Of a stretch of 64,000 nucleotides of DNA, positions 1 to 14,454 are shown piece after piece (position 1 is the stretch's first letter; the number at the start of each line of letters is the position of its first letter). This DNA is from Sclerotiophoma versabilis. Lineage: Eukaryota; Ascomycota; Dothideomycetes; Pleosporales; Didymellaceae. A model generated the notes under the pieces. The model did not search any database. It had not been told where the DNA came from and worked only from the letters and a program-made list of their open reading frames with translations. Made by a program: the position numbers and the translations under genes. The DNA lies in the NCBI GenBank assembly GCA_012274445.1, contig JAAROD010000015.1, forward strand, positions 1,054,001 through 1,118,000, given 5' to 3'.

Positions 1-2218
1 ACAACTCTGTATGCTGCTTCGAACCGAAGCTTCACCGCCGTTTGGTGACCTTGCAATAGTGATTCCGTGCGTTGTATGTGTATGTCTGAGATTGTACGGC
101 AGTGCTGTAGATAGTCACGTTTTAGTGTTCGGCAAAGCTAACTTTCGGACATGCTGTAAGAGCCCTAAGTAGTTTCCCGGGTCAGCTCACTCAAACTACC
201 AGGAGGCAAAAGCGGGCACTCTGTGAAGCATTCCGCTTTGGGTTCCTAATGAGCTATGGAGAACCGCCATTGCTCAACCATGAGCTGGTCACTATCTATT
301 GACCTGGATTAAGTTAAGCTTAATTTAGACGGTTGGAGATCATTGCACCAAAGATCTATAGCTTGCATGAGTACGACCGGCTGAATTGAAGTGGGACAGC
401 AACTACGTTACTACACGTTTTTCACCGGGGAATGTGTACGTCGGTGAATAGACCCGCCGATTTACCGGCCAGCGTTGTTGTGACTGAGTAGTGTGTTTGC
501 CGCAGTCACTTCTGAAACCCTACATTTATGTCGAAGTCCGATCGCACGGTCCACCTGTGTATGGCCCACGGCTATGGTGCGGGCATCCGTAGGCCTACCG
601 GTTCTCGTGTCAGGTATCAAGCGTGGGCGGGGACCGCAATAAAGCTTGGGTCCAACTCAATTACTAGTAATATATGTCGCATGGCATCGAGATTTGAAGT
701 AAAGTCACTTGTCGAATCCAGGGATTCGAAGCAATGTCGACCATTCAGGAGCCACCGGGCTCACGGTAAACCAGAAACTGCATTCCCACTGAATGGACTT
801 TTGCGAACGCGTAAGCTTGTCAAGCAACGAACCTGCAGGTAAACGCCTTGGTAACGGTTCCCGTCATTGTGACACCGAAGTATGTCGCATATACCCACAC
901 AGGCGTGAGTAGTCAGGACTACCTAGTGAATTTGGAGTAACCATGCTTGGCAAAGCGTCCCTGATCAAATCGCTGAGAGGAAAGAGGCGCCAAAATAAGT
1001 CCAGGCTGCAGATATGGCACCAATGGTGCGGGATATTACGACGGTCCTTGGGCTACGAAAGACTACCAGGGAGCTACCAAACCTAGGGGAGCCTGGGAAC
1101 AGCGCTGCGCACCTATGCTACTACGGGCGATGCATGGTGACGCTCGGGGAAAGAGGAGACGCGAAGCGTAGGAGGTGCGGTATGAGGTAAGTGCCTTCCT
1201 CTTTATCAGAAATACTTCTTGGACATGTCAGACTCCATACTGATTAGCTATAACGGCTATACTATCCGTCGCGAACTGTTTATCACTTTGAAACCCCTCC
1301 TCTACCGCTCCTGCTGGCTAAAGGTCTTCCCAAACTGTTTACTGATCGATCAGATCAACGATCGAGCACCTGAAGGGTCTGGAATATGCTGTCCCTCTGG
1401 GACTGCCTCCATCTATCCGCACATGGGCTTATCCCCGCACCATTCTCGCGTCGCCCCATACAGACCACACGAAAGGGTCTGCTCTCCTCACTTCAATTAG
1501 CCGTTCACAATAAGAAAGGCCGATCATCACCGCCAACACTATGCATGCAGGGCATACACATGGCACTTGAAACACCAGTTCAGAAACGAAGAAGCAAAAT
1601 CACAATGACGGCATTCCCCAACGACATAAGAGGCCTAGCAGAAAGACGTATACATGGCTTTCTGGTCATTGCAAGACAACACGTCACATCTCTCCGATAC
1701 GAAAAACAACAGGTCAATGCCCCTTTTGGTCGAAGGCCAACATGAGTGGTTGAGCGTCAGCCTCTCTTCCTTATTGGTAGACCTAATGGTAGGAGGCACC
1801 AACCCCGCTTACGACTACCTTCGCGTCTCATGACCCACAGTCCCATTTCACACATCGTCAATCTCTTGATAAGGTATATACTTATATTTCGTCGCTCCTC
1901 ACAACAACAACTTCTTGCCATCACTATGTACTATACACTACTGATTTTGAAGTAGTTACCTAGTGTAGCCAAGGTTGAAGTTGACAACCTCGACCGTTAC
2001 GACCAATGACACGTTCAAGTGTTTGTCCACGAACCTCGAGCGATACAGCACCAATACCCTAGAGCAACTGTTGCTGGCGTTGCTGATGGGTATCTTTGAA
2101 AAAGAGATGGAAGAGCAGTGACGAAGACGGAAAGACGATGCAGAACACCTGCAGTTACGCCGTGAAAAGAGCCAACAAAGGATGCAAAGGAAGACGACAT
2201 GGGTATAGAGGAAGCCTT
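1..2218. other. Gene-free left edge
   Basis: Only short, mutually overlapping open frames occur here (the longest is 119 codons, at 1386-1745), with no recognisable domain and no consistent exon chain. The right end is the 3' flank of the CMR1 gene, which is read leftward and stops at 2219. A near-perfect 18-bp palindrome (TCGAATCC-AG-GGATTCGA) sits at about 713-730. I see no transposon remnant and no RNA gene. Confidence 0.6.
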
Positions 2219-5200
2219 CTAGCCTCGTGTCAGCTTCTCTAGTTTACTGCGGATTCCATCTGAGAACCTCGTCGCCACACCTTCATCGATCACATCGATG
2301 CAGTGCGACAGTACGGAGAAGCCGTTATCGAGTGGGACCGGTGTGCCATCCAACTTTGTCAAGGTGGGAATACCCTCTCGGCGAGATAAGTACCGGAGTA
2401 TTGTTTGATGGTCTGCTGGCAAACGATCAATCGGGAAGGCTGCACCTTGCTGTCGAGGTCCAGCGGACTCATTGTGAGTCAATGCATCCGTCCACAGGAC
2501 AAGAGAGGCTCGATAGATCGCACCAGGCCACCAAGGTGGACGAATGCCTCGTGGCATCTCTCTGACTAAACGAAGTACCTGTCCGGCATGCGTGATGGCT
2601 TCTTGTACATCCGAGATACACTTCTTGTGAAGCCAAAGCATCTGCTGGTACGTACCATCAACGCCCTCTCGACGTGCCAACTTCTCGATCTCTGGGAAGT
2701 TGGTCACGGCGTTCATGCTGATAATATGGAACATGACTAGGTTTGCTTGCATCAGAGGACAAACAATGTTGGTCTTGAGATATCTCTGTGCAAGATCGAA
2801 CCAGCGCCCTAGAAGGGCCTGCACCTCCTCCAGACGAACCCGAGTCGATGCAGCAGTGAGCGCCCTGTTGCGAGACCTCGAAGCGACACTGTCCGAAAAA
2901 CAGCTCAGAAGTTGGCAGTATTGAACCACCAGAGTCTGCAGTGGATGGAGTAGCAGACGAAGATGCATTGGGGTGAGGTGGATCTCTTGGATATCCTGCA
3001 CGATGATCTCGTCATCCAGGAACTGACGGAAGAGCTCCTTAAGACTTGCTGGTCTGGCCCCAGAACCGACTGAGGAGTAGCCGTTGGAGAATTCATGAAC
3101 TTGGTTAAAAATTTGCGACCACTCAGCGGCATTTGGAGCCTGCCAAAGACTGTCTGAGTCGGGCATAGAAGCGCCGCACTCTGTGACAGAGAACAGAGGT
3201 GCTGAATCATGGAAGAGCGACAAGTCTTGGTCGACCATGACCCAGGAGTAGATGAGGCTGGAGCACATTAGTAAGGAGCTCACGTGATAGGTAGCACCGA
3301 AGGCACACAGGGATTTTATCACTTACCGACTTCTGGCTTCTTGCTGCAGCCATTCCCGCCACAACACCTCAGTCGACATACCATTTACCTGAGGTGTAGT
3401 TGCCGGACGAGCATCCAGAATACCCGAGTGTCGTAACATGGAGAAGTACATCCCTCGCTGCCCCATGGCAATATCCATCTGCCACTTGTCGCCACTCCAG
3501 GCAGCCTGCACAGTGAAGAGAAGTGCTGCGCGTAAAACGATGGGATCACCAGCCATAATGATGTTCTTCTCAATAAGATCGAACAATGAGATGCGACAGG
3601 CCTCGGTGATGCCTCCGGTCAACCACCTCGCCTCCATCGATGGAATAGCCATGGCACCCTGAGCGATCATCATAAGAATCAACAAGCTAGAAGCCTTATC
3701 GTTGTAGTTCTGCATCAGCTCATTGGTGTCCAGAAGCCCACGAGAAGAAGTAGGAAAGTAGCGCTCGAAAGAGTTGGCATAAGATTTGAGGAAGTACTCA
3801 AGAACCCGAGCAGGTGGCAGAATGATGAAGTTTGAAAGAGATGCGCTGGATCCCGGAGATTCTCCACTACTCGAAGAGGTGCTCATTGCATCCTTGTGAA
3901 TCTCGAGCGCCTTGTGCAGGAAGCTCTGGGTTATTGCAAGAAGCTTATCCCTGGTGTTCTCCTGGAGCTGTGCGACCATGATTCGGCCTTCTTGTTGGAA
4001 GTCGGATTCATCCCAGGACGGCGACCAATTGCTCCACCCTTCGTGGTTTTTTAGGCTGAGCTCTAACCGCTCGAGGTTCAGTCGTGCAGTGCGAGGGCAC
4101 GAGCTCGATGGAATTGGAGGAGTACACCGAAATACGGTCCAGCCATCCTGTGCAGCAACAATAGCACCAAGATCCGGGATACCTGCGTCTGCGATCGAGG
4201 AATGTCGGTTAGACGGGTAGAACATCGAGGCCGAGCTGCCAATATGGAGGTCAGAGAAAGTCTCGTCCATTCTTGGTGTCTGAAGTGGTGTTTGGACGGG
4301 CCCAAATGCCTGACTAGGTGACATTTCAGGAATCATTCCGAGTATACTCTCTGGCGGAGGACCCATACTAATGTCCATATTCATAGACATCATGAGCGAA
4401 GGATCTATCCGCATGGTATCGAACTCTGCACCCATTGGCATCCCACCCCATGGATCCATCATGAACGGGCTTGTCTCTGGGTCCGATTGACCGCCAGACC
4501 GTACGAAGTCGTCATATCCAGACATGGGCGTTGAGGTCATAAAGCCATTTACCATGTTCCCAGGCGCTGGCAGCGGTGAAAGAAGTGTAGGCGGCTGTGC
4601 TATCGTGTTTGGTGGTGATTGGTCGAAGAAGGGAGAAGTGGTGTGGGAGAGGGGCAGTTGAAGATGCTTGTCTTCCGGTGTGGGAACTGGAGCTGGCTGG
4701 ACGGGCTGAGATACAGACGAATGTCTTGACTGCGGTGCTGACGGTGACTGGGATTGTCGTTGTGCAGGAACATTCGGCATCTGTGGAGGTTTCTGTTGCA
4801 ACAGCACAGGTGACGGCTGCCCGTTCGACTGTGGAGGCTGCACTTCCCGAGCGGGAGAGTTGCCCGCCGAGGTGTTCTGAGGCTCTGGATTGCCTCCGTT
4901 CTCGCTTGAGCTCCCACTTGACACACCCTCCGGTAAAACACCGACCCTGTTCACATTCTTCGACGCCCTTCGAGTCGGTCGCAATGTACATTTAAGGTTC
5001 CTCTGTGCACATCGGCTGCAAGGGAACTTCTTGTCGCACTTTGTCTTCGTCTTCGCACAATTGCTGCAAGCAATAGGCGTTCGGCCGGCAGACTTTGGTA
5101 TTATGCCTTGGATCGGAAGGCCTTCTTCGTTGTTCTGGTTACGCCCGTGTACTGTGTAATGCCGTTGTAAAAGGTCTCTACAAGGCTGTCAGCCAATCTG

Positions 5201-5457
5201 GTCATTGGAAAGGACACCGAAAGAGTTGAAAGGGGACCACGTACCGTCGAGCAAAGCTCATGTGGCAAGTGAAGCATTTGAAAGGCTTGACATTAGTGTC
5301 TGCTCGTTCAGAAGTGGTCAGCAGAGAGCACGAGGATGTTTGCAGTAGGATTTGAACTGAAAAGACTGAAGGTAGGTATAAACTTACGAGTCAAGATATG
5401 CCTTTCCAGGTGTTCGTCTCTAGTAAAGGACTGTCCACAATAGGTACAAAACACCAT
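2219..5457 (-). CDS. CMR1: Melanin regulator Cmr1 (two C2H2 fingers plus Zn2Cys6)
   Basis: Nuclear transcription activator of DHN-melanin genes. Four exons fit in frame: 5388-5457, 5246-5300, 3327-5177 and 2219-3257, giving 1004 residues, the usual size for Cmr1. Introns open with GTAAGT, GTACGT and GTAAGT. The protein starts directly with two C2H2 fingers (first: C4, C7, H20, H24; second around C32/C35 with the HYTVH histidines). After a linker of about 30 residues comes a Zn2Cys6 cluster of the form CSNCAKTKTKC...CSRCAQRNLKC (residues about 77-105). Next is a long Pro/Gln/Ser-rich disordered stretch (about 120-300), then a helical C-terminal region typical of the fungal transcription-factor domain. 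Finger types in this order are diagnostic of Cmr1/Cmr1-like proteins (Tsf1 in Elsinoe). The gene is head-to-head with PKS1, as in other Dothideomycete melanin loci. That it activates PKS1 is inferred from family knowledge. The second exon could be off by one base. Confidence 0.92.
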
Positions 5458-8400
5458 TTTGGCAGTCGATGGTCAGTATGTGTCGTTGACCAAAAGGTAG
5501 ATTCGGAGACAGTAGGAGCAGCCTCGAGAACAGTTGCAGATAACGTTCACAGAAGGCCAATGGAGATTATTGCAGTACCGATCTCTTAGCGTGGAGTCAA
5601 TACGAACGGCATTAAGGTAAGGAAAGGCAACGAGGGTAGTGGCAACAGCGGGGGGGTTATGTTGCCGTTGCTTAGGATGACCGCGGATACTTGTTGACCA
5701 AGCTCGGCAGAGGTGTAATCCTCTATAAGTGGCCGACGTAGACTTCCTGCGAGCTCCTAGGCTGGGACGGCTTGCAATACCGGTATGGGGCTAATGGTGG
5801 AAATAGTAAACGTCAGGTCGATTCCCAGATTTAGTATGCTGAGACGTCTGACTGGGAGAACGTGGTTGCGGCTATGGAGCTGACCGCAGGGTTACTTGAT
5901 TGGCTGTGCTCGAGGGATACAAACCACGAAAGAAGGTCCGAGTGAGTATCGCCCAGCGGAGAAATGTACAGCAGGAACAGCAGTGGGAAGCCCGGAATGT
6001 TAGAGTAGAGCGGCTGAGGGGAAGAGTATGGGCTGCGGACCGCTCAACGCCAGTGGAGCACGACTAAGCGTACGAAAGGTGCGAGTGGGTTCAACGCCCG
6101 TGCCATTCCCCACGACAGCTGTAGGTTATGCATTTGCAAAGCGATGAATTCATCAACTGAGCGCGAGGGCAATGAGCTAGTGCCTCGCAGTTACATGCAT
6201 CGGCGCCAGGTGCTTGGGTGGGTCAAGGCTCAACCCGGTTAGTGCTGAATCTGCTTTGGGCGACCAGGGGGTGCTGCACGGCGTTGATGATAAGACTCAG
6301 CCCACGCAGGGATTGTCCTTGGATCGGTCGCCATGAGCTAGGCTGGTGGAGACGGAGGGTTCGTAGTGTTACGGGGGATGGCGCGCCGAGCCCGCGTCAG
6401 CCACCTAGCCTGTGAACCGAACCATCAAGCTTGCCCACAGCCCAAAGAAGGAAGCCGTACAGTGTAATGTATTCTGCAATACGACAGCATTATTACTGGT
6501 ACAGTTTGACTACTGCTGTCCGACGCGACGAATGAGCACGAGCGAAAGGACGGAAGCCACGGGCAGAACGTGAGACATCCCAGGCATCTATCTGCGAATT
6601 CTTCAGAACTGCTGTCGCAGCGCTGACCTTGGCCTCGAGCTTGCGAAGCGAAAATATGAGACCGTGTTTCGCTCACATGTGCTCTTACGGACAGTGATGG
6701 GTGTAACACACTCAGGCAGACTGTCAGCACGCGCGGCTGAGTCGTGGTTGACAGCAGCCGAACCCTGGTTCTGAAAGCAGTAACACATCGGTTGCCATTC
6801 GCTATTCGCCCGTTTCGAACAGAGCCCTCGACTGTTTCCTGGATGCTGACCCTGACGTGGCCGCTGGATCGCGCGTCCTGACACATGAAAGTACCACAGT
6901 GGGACATCGAGCCTACCCTGACTCTCAGCAAAGTTCACGTCTTCCAATTGACCTTGGGCGAGCTTTCGTATAGCAATACGCCGAATTGTCGATTCCTTTT
7001 CGCACTCACTCAGCTGCACACCTGGTCGACAGCTCTTGTACTCTCAAGTGAACCAGCTTCCATCGTGCGTCACCGTCGCTAATCCGAGTCTATTATTATC
7101 GTTAGTGGCTGACTGTCTCCAATCAAGCTTTTAACATGAGTAACACCAGATCACGTGGGTTCAGAAACACGTGTCCAGCTTCCAGTTATCGTCTATTATC
7201 GCTTCATTGCCAGTACATGCGAAAATGCACAGTAGGGTGTGCATTGGAGTATTGTTGATTCGACCGAGCTCCGTTCAGTTTCTTACATCCTTGAGCTTAT
7301 GCTCTCGTCCTCCACAGACAGTTTGCGCCCATTGTGCGCACAGCTTGGTCGATCAACTGCAGTCGGCGACTCTTGATGCAATGTGCTCTTGGTCATCATG
7401 AAGTTGACGTTCGCCGCGGAAGCTGTCAGTTTAACCTAGTGGTTGATTTGTAGTTGAACCCGTCGCGAGTCGCGAATCTCACGGGACGCCCAGTCTCCGA
7501 AAATGCAGCGTCTGTCCGGTGTCTAATCTAAGCGACAGCTTCCCGATTCTTCATGATGCAATGACGATTCGGCGTGTACTGAGGTGCCTAGCGGTACAGC
7601 GCGAAACTTAAGCTACCTGGAAGATGCGACAGGCTGTTGTGATCGACATATCAACCAGCAAAACGAATGCTCAAGCTCCAATTGGGAGCGTGCAAATGTC
7701 AACGGCTGTGGTTAGGCGAGGTTGAGATTACGGATTTGGTTTTCTCCATGCTTACAGCCAGCCCTAAATGTCGATCTTCAACGAAAGGGGTTTGCTTTGA
7801 GCGAAGGATTCGCCCAACTGGGTTTCAATCCGGCAATACTGTCTGAGCACGATTTCATGGTCTGTGCCGAATTTAGGGGCGCGCAAATCCGGGTGATCAT
7901 GAGGCAGATAGGCGAGCGTTGTTGTACCACGGTCCCACTGGCGACAAAAGCTGCGGCACTAGAACGTGGAAAAATTGACTGTGGGTATTCTGGAAACCGA
8001 CGATGACTGTTGAAACAATGCCATCTGTTTCCGACTGCTAGTGCTGTGTGGGTGGATCTCACGAACTCTGCACCCCGGCAATGTTAATCTATCGTTTCAC
8101 GTTCCTGGCATCTGAGTCGACAGAACGGGAGACGCTGCTGTGACGTTCCTCGCAGCAAAAGCTTGGACGACACAGCTTGCACATTATTCATTGTTTGTCT
8201 ATCAATCCCTCCCACACAATCTGTGGCAGGCATTGCCAGCTGTAGAGCGCGAGCTTGAGCGACTCTAGCAAAGGATCTTAGAGGTCCTTACTGAGGCTAG
8301 TGCACCTCATAGTCGCCATACCGATGGCTTCAAAAGAACAGCGACACGCTGGGCCAGTCAACCTGGTCCATTGATTGCCCAACGGTTCTCTCAACACTTA

Positions 8401-11400
8401 ATATTCTATGGGCGTCTATTCAATCAAAGTTCTCAAACTACTCAATGTGATCAACGGCTAATGGTGGCTCCTTCGACAGGGCCTTGCATATTTGATGACG
8501 CTTGCAATGGCTGGTGCATATATCATGGCGGCGCATCTTCGCTGGCAAAAGCCCCTGCTTCTTTCTCGTAGGGATGAGGCTTTGCAAGTGCCACCTGGAA
8601 CATCTAAAAGCTTAATCCAGGAAATGATGATCATAAGCGCACAACCTTTCTCCATGAAGAACTCTTGACGCAGATCACAACCTCTTCTTGGCTCAAAGAT
8701 CTCGAAGGATAGCTGAAGTGGGACGATGCCCTACCACACTCAAAGGCGTCCGATAAGACCTACGTGGAAGGCTTTGGCGGGCTGACGCCGAGGAGGGGGT
8801 CAGTAGAATGGGAAAGCTTCAATTGGATCATGATTACTGGGCATCTGTCACTTCGTACCGTTCACCAAGGAAGCTAAGAGCGTTGATGATCGGCCTGAGC
8901 AATTTCCGCCGATGGACATGCTCCCGATGTGACTGTGACCGACTCCGCAAAGAAAGAGTTTAACCTCCGCAATGACGCGATTGGGCAGGGGCAAGGGCGG
9001 GGGCGGAGATATCGCTCACCTTTCCTGCCTGCCGAGAGATCCCGCTGCGGAGAAAAGACGCTGCGCCTGTCAGACGCGCATAAAGACATCTCCAAAGGTG
9101 CAATCTCACGGCACCCGGTTCCCCTCCGGAAGTATATTGCTGACTTGAGTGCTCAGCCTTTGGAGGCCCGTACCGATGATGATGCTGTCAACGATAAGAA
9201 CAACGATTTTGCGCTGATGGAGCCTCACACGAGAGAGCTGACAGCATCATTCCAGAGCAATCTCATGAATTGCGGCGATCATGCAGGGCTACTGTAGGAT
9301 AGTATTGGTGGCTGCACGCCCAAGGCTGATGTGAGGATCTAAGTTAGGATGAGGGAAGGTGCACAGAACGTTACGCCGCTCATGTTCAACTTCTCTGGCT
9401 GATCGACATCATTGTGCATGCTGCATTGGCCGCATACTCCAGACCTCTCATCCAGGTTATCAAACTTGCGCTGCGCTGTCCAGGAAGGATCCCAGCTACT
9501 GCACGAAACACGATCTCCTACCTTGACCTGCCAGAAAACATGGGGTTGTCATGCACCTGTCATCCAAATAGGAAATGCAAACACTCGAACCTTTTCAGTG
9601 CATGCATGGTTACCTGAGCTGGTACAGCATGCTCACAGTTCCTTCGTAAGAAGACTCCCTGGCGGCAATTACTTGCAGATATGTAGTGCTATACATTGTG
9701 ACTTCCTAGCAATGGCTGGAATGATTGTGGACAAGATGTTTCCCGAGTATGTCATCCTTTGCGCAACACGTAGTTTCAGATCGCAGCTTGCTGTCGCAAC
9801 GTCCCGAATATTTGGATTTTCTCTGACTGCGCACACGTGGCTGTAATCTGAATGTCTTTCGCTCGGTCAAGATTGAACGATGCTTGCTAGTGGCACCGCA
9901 AGTATCATCCATGCCTCCAAGCGAACCCAAACAGTGGAACCTATCAGCCCATTCTTTGTCAAGATGCATTTTCAGTCGGCTGGTGCTGGCTTGTTCTCGT
10001 TCATATTACTGCGAGCATGGAAGCTCCCGTACCAGCCGCCGCTAATGCCCTTGACAGCGGACGCTTAGCCTACATGTGGCGTCCTGGGCAACTGGTGGGA
10101 TATTTGAAGTGAAATTGAATATTGCAGACACAACGAACTCGCAAGGGCTCACAGCCGAGGCTGCAGTAGTTCTCAAGCGAAGGTACGGATGCAATAGAAA
10201 ACTTGGGGCGCGGATGCAACATCTTAGAACCTTGTAACAACAACTGCAAAGATAGTTCCAGGCAGCCGGCTACACCCACAACGTTATCTGTGACAAGCTG
10301 GCTAGAAAGTTGGATCTTATTGTACGATTTACCCCACGTGTTCGACAACCAGCATGCCTGGAGTGCGAGTTCTTATCTCGGAGAGCCACTCAATCATGCT
10401 CAGTCAGCCCATCAGCTGCTCTGATCCTGTCCTCAGAATCATGTGAAGTGAAATCACGGATAAGAATCACCTGCGATGAGTGCAGTGTCACAACGAGCTG
10501 CATCAGGGTCCTATCCGTGACGATGGAAGCGATCCTGCCATCTGAAACAATTTTTCTTACACACTCCCTACATGAAGGTACATTTGTTGGTGTCATGGTA
10601 CCCCAGATCTCGGCTAGAACTACAAAGCACGGGCGCATACCGTCCGTTGTACTTTACAGCATCAGCTAATCTTAATCAGCTTATAAACTTGACAGTACGA
10701 TCCCTCGGTCCGTTGCCAAACTCTGTCCCGGTTACCAAGCGACATGGCACAAGCGTCAGAAAGTAGCTGGAGGCAAGGATTGAGCGGAGTCTAGGTGTCA
10801 ATGTTATCAGTCGACTATGCAGTGCGACCTCCAAGCTGCACCCGCTCCAGAACACCGGCTGCTAACTGCAAACCTGTCCCAGCATGTGCAAAACATCCTT
10901 GATCATGTTGTCATCTGGATATCCAACTGTCATTGTGGCACCATCTGTTGGAGACAGTCTTGATGAAATCATGTAACTAAACTGAGCCAAGCAGGTACTC
11001 CCGGCAGATCACAGATATCCAAGCCGTCAATATTCCGGATAATTCTCTCATTACCTGGAAGAACATCAGATGCAAATCTGCGAGATAGGCACCCTTGGAG
11101 CAATTTCTGCAGAAGGAATCAAGAACTATTGTTCATGGACTGCACAGAAAGCAAGGACCCTGCATCAGTCGACTCATCCTTGAAGATGTCGAGATCATGG
11201 CCTGCCGGCAACGGAAGAATCCGCTGTCAAAATTCGCTGTTGCCGCTCGTGCAACTACCGTACTGAAGCAATGTAACGGGCTAGTTATGCACCGCGAGAT
11301 CTGATGCATCGAACCAAGGTGGCTCACTGGGTCTCCGCGTGGCTTCGAGTTGCACTGAAAGCTCACATGGCTCACTATCCGGGGTGCAAAGCTTCCCAAG

Positions 11401-14400
11401 CAGGTGGTTGGGAGCCTATTACCGGTACCAAACAAGTCCGTTGTGTTGACCGTGGTACAAGATCGTGTGGAACATCACTAGACGCAAGGTGACTACCCTA
11501 CGATAATGTTTGAGTACTCACGACATGTTTTCCGACTCAAACAGGAAGGCTAGGTGTCACGATTCTTCGAATAGGGCTGTTTTGACGTATCCGACGATGA
11601 TGCGGTGAACATGCCTTCGTGTCGTCATCGAAGACGATTCGACGAGAACGCTGTAACCAACACCCGCTCGGATACAACTGCGGCCTCTTGTTCAGAACAA
11701 CATGCTGGAGCTGGAGCCATACGATGCAGAACGAGCTGGCATCGAGTTACGGCCCGAGAAGGGCACTTGGACTCGAAGTGTACTTGTTAAGACTACGCTT
11801 GTACAGGCGCCTGAGGTTGTACAAGACGCGCGCTGGACAACGTGACAATTCGCAGTTCTAGGTTCGATTCCTGAGTTTCCGTCAAGTTCCGGCAGTCAAG
11901 AAGGTATCTGCTGGTTTGTCTATTTACGCAAGACGTATAGAAGGACGTGGCGGGAAGACTGGTGCTCTTGTTTGTTTACTACCTGCACGTGTACCAGCAA
12001 ACTGTGAAATAGTCAGGGCCGATTCAACCCTGTTCTCCAGATAATGAAGCTGTCAACCAGAGTAGCCACACGCCGTGCACGCCAAGGAATCTGGGGACTG
12101 AGTACGTGACCATGGCGTTGGTTCTGCCTGTGGAACTCGATCAAATCCCAGTCTCAGTCGTGCAAGAGGCCCTGTGCAACGATACATGTCATGACTTTCG
12201 TCAATCAACTATGAAATTCTCGAAGTACCGGGAAATTGAAGTTCGGTGTTGTCACAGGCACAATTCGGTTCACTGGCGGAGAGTGGTCGTACAGCAACCG
12301 CCTTATTCTCAATTGCATCGAACTTGACAGCTTGATGCTACACTGGCACCTGCATGACACATCTCCTTTAGCTCTTTAGTCCGTCCCATGTATATCTCAT
12401 CGAATTTATGATGCCGTCATGGATCGCTGCCTCAATGGGTGTATTGTGTTCCGCGGACCTCACCGGAAACACGGCGCTACCGGTTGTGCGCCAATTACTC
12501 GTAGACTAGTCCCCCTGGACCCCTTCTGTCAAAGTCGAGTCAACAAACGGCAGGAACCTTTTAGTTGTTCTGGAGAGGAGCTCTGACGTTGACTGTTTGC
12601 TATCGCGAAGGGGAGAAAAGCAGTTTCGGATGTCAAGCTGCCCCTGATAGAATGCCCGGAGCATCAAAATAGCCCTGAAACGAAACATTAGACGCACGTG
12701 GGCCTTCGCAAGCAAGTGTGGAGGCTCCAAACAATAGCCTTGCACACATGGGCACGGGGCAGGCAATGCGGATTTTTTGCGTTCGACGGTCCGGGGCGAT
12801 CGCGGTACAGATACCCGCTGGCGCCAGCAACCCTTGCACGCTAACTGCATCAACGGTGCCAGGGCGATCAAGTCAAGGTACCCACCGTCCCACTGCAGTT
12901 CAAGATAGCGGTGCACCGGTGGCATGCTAGAATTGAATCAGCCAAAGCTCCTACTTCGGAAAGTACCTTGTTGACTTTGCAGATATTGTTAAGATCCAGA
13001 TTGTGATCTTAGCGCCGATTATGAATCTGCGGTTGTCCACGAAGAACGACGAACGAGAAGCTGTTGTTCCTCCATTGTATCCGTTTCGGTTCGACCCCTG
13101 TTCATACTTAGCAGAGCAGATCAGATCACATGAGTGAACTACCTATCCAGTGGCTAAACTCAGGTACACGGTGACAGGCATTGTCGAGCTGTCGGCGAGG
13201 AGGGCCGTGTGAGGTGGCTGGAGCGTGTTATTGGACATTGTAGCGGAGTGCAGTGCTTGAGGCCTAGTATCAATATTTTGAAAAGCTTACAGGCACATCT
13301 GGTCATTGGTGTACTTAACGGCGGCAAAAGGCTATGCATACCTAGCTGCATATAACCACAATTCGAGACTACGTCGATGCTGCACTCTAGACGTAGGAAA
13401 TACCAGTGAGGAGCTTTACATGGTGCCGCATAGCAACGTGGCGGAGCACACATAGAATCGTTACTCAGAAGGTGATGATGGTGAAGTATTGTGAGTGACT
13501 GCGAGTGGACGGATTTCTGAAGCGGCTTCCTGATGAGCAAGCGAAGCTGCACGATAACGGGCTTTCCGCTGAAATCTCGACCAGTGTAGCGGCTTATTAT
13601 GCCTAGCAGGATTCAGATCAAGTGCAGTGTGCTGACATCAGGCACTGCTGCTAGCAAGGGAAGACAACAGCGGCTATTGAACTGAAAAGTTGACTGAGCC
13701 GTGGTGGGTTACCGGCACGCATATTGCACCAGACCAATGCAGTAATCGGAGCATCTGCGACCGTGGCGCGATGTTGCGGCATCACCGTGTCTTGGTTTCA
13801 TTGAATGCAGCGTCCGCGAGACAAGGCTGGGCTTGAAGAGATTCAGCAAGCGGCGTGAAGTCGAATCAGTTGAGCCACAGGCTGCTGTGAGCATGCGGTG
13901 CCGACGCTAGGGATGTCGTTGTAGGTTTCGCTGATGATTACCTCATCTCGTTGCTTTCATGTTCGAATGTGGTAGTGTCATCTTAGGCAATCGCACGCAC
14001 GGCCGTGGAATCTCCGCCACATGCCTGTGAGCATAGTTGTGTGATTGCTATCTTGTACCCAGGTTGGCACTGAACTGTATTGTAGTCGCCCGTGTCGAGT
14101 TGCTGACCACTAACAGAGCGCACTCCTATTGTGGGGTTGATATTGAACAACTTGACTCATCGCGATGTTGTTAAAGACACGACATGACACACAATGTGAA
14201 CGAGACCGAGGGCCAAAAGTAGGTGAAACTGCAACGATTTGGAAGAACTATGCCAGGGCCTGTTTGTTTCCTCAGGACAAGTTTCGAATTTTTTTGGTAC
14301 CTGAGCTTGCACCCAGAACACGACTCGCGACACCACCGCCGAGGATAGGGGGAATGTAGACTGCTTGACAGGAGTGGTTGTTCGTGTAAGAGATTACCTT

Positions 14401-14424
14401 TCGCTTAGGGTCGGGAAAGTGGCA

Positions 14425-14454
14425 GGGATGGAGAGGGATGGAGAGGGATGGAGT
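14425..14454. repeat. Short tandem repeat, 10-bp unit x3
   Basis: The unit GGGATGGAGA occurs three times in a row, the last copy ending in T instead of A. It lies in the CMR1-PKS1 gap and is not part of any coding region I can support. Confidence 0.85.

Noticed and set aside
11860..11880. tRNA-like B box GGTTCGATTCC
   Set aside because: The surrounding bases do not form a T-arm stem, and no matching A box or acceptor stem was seen.
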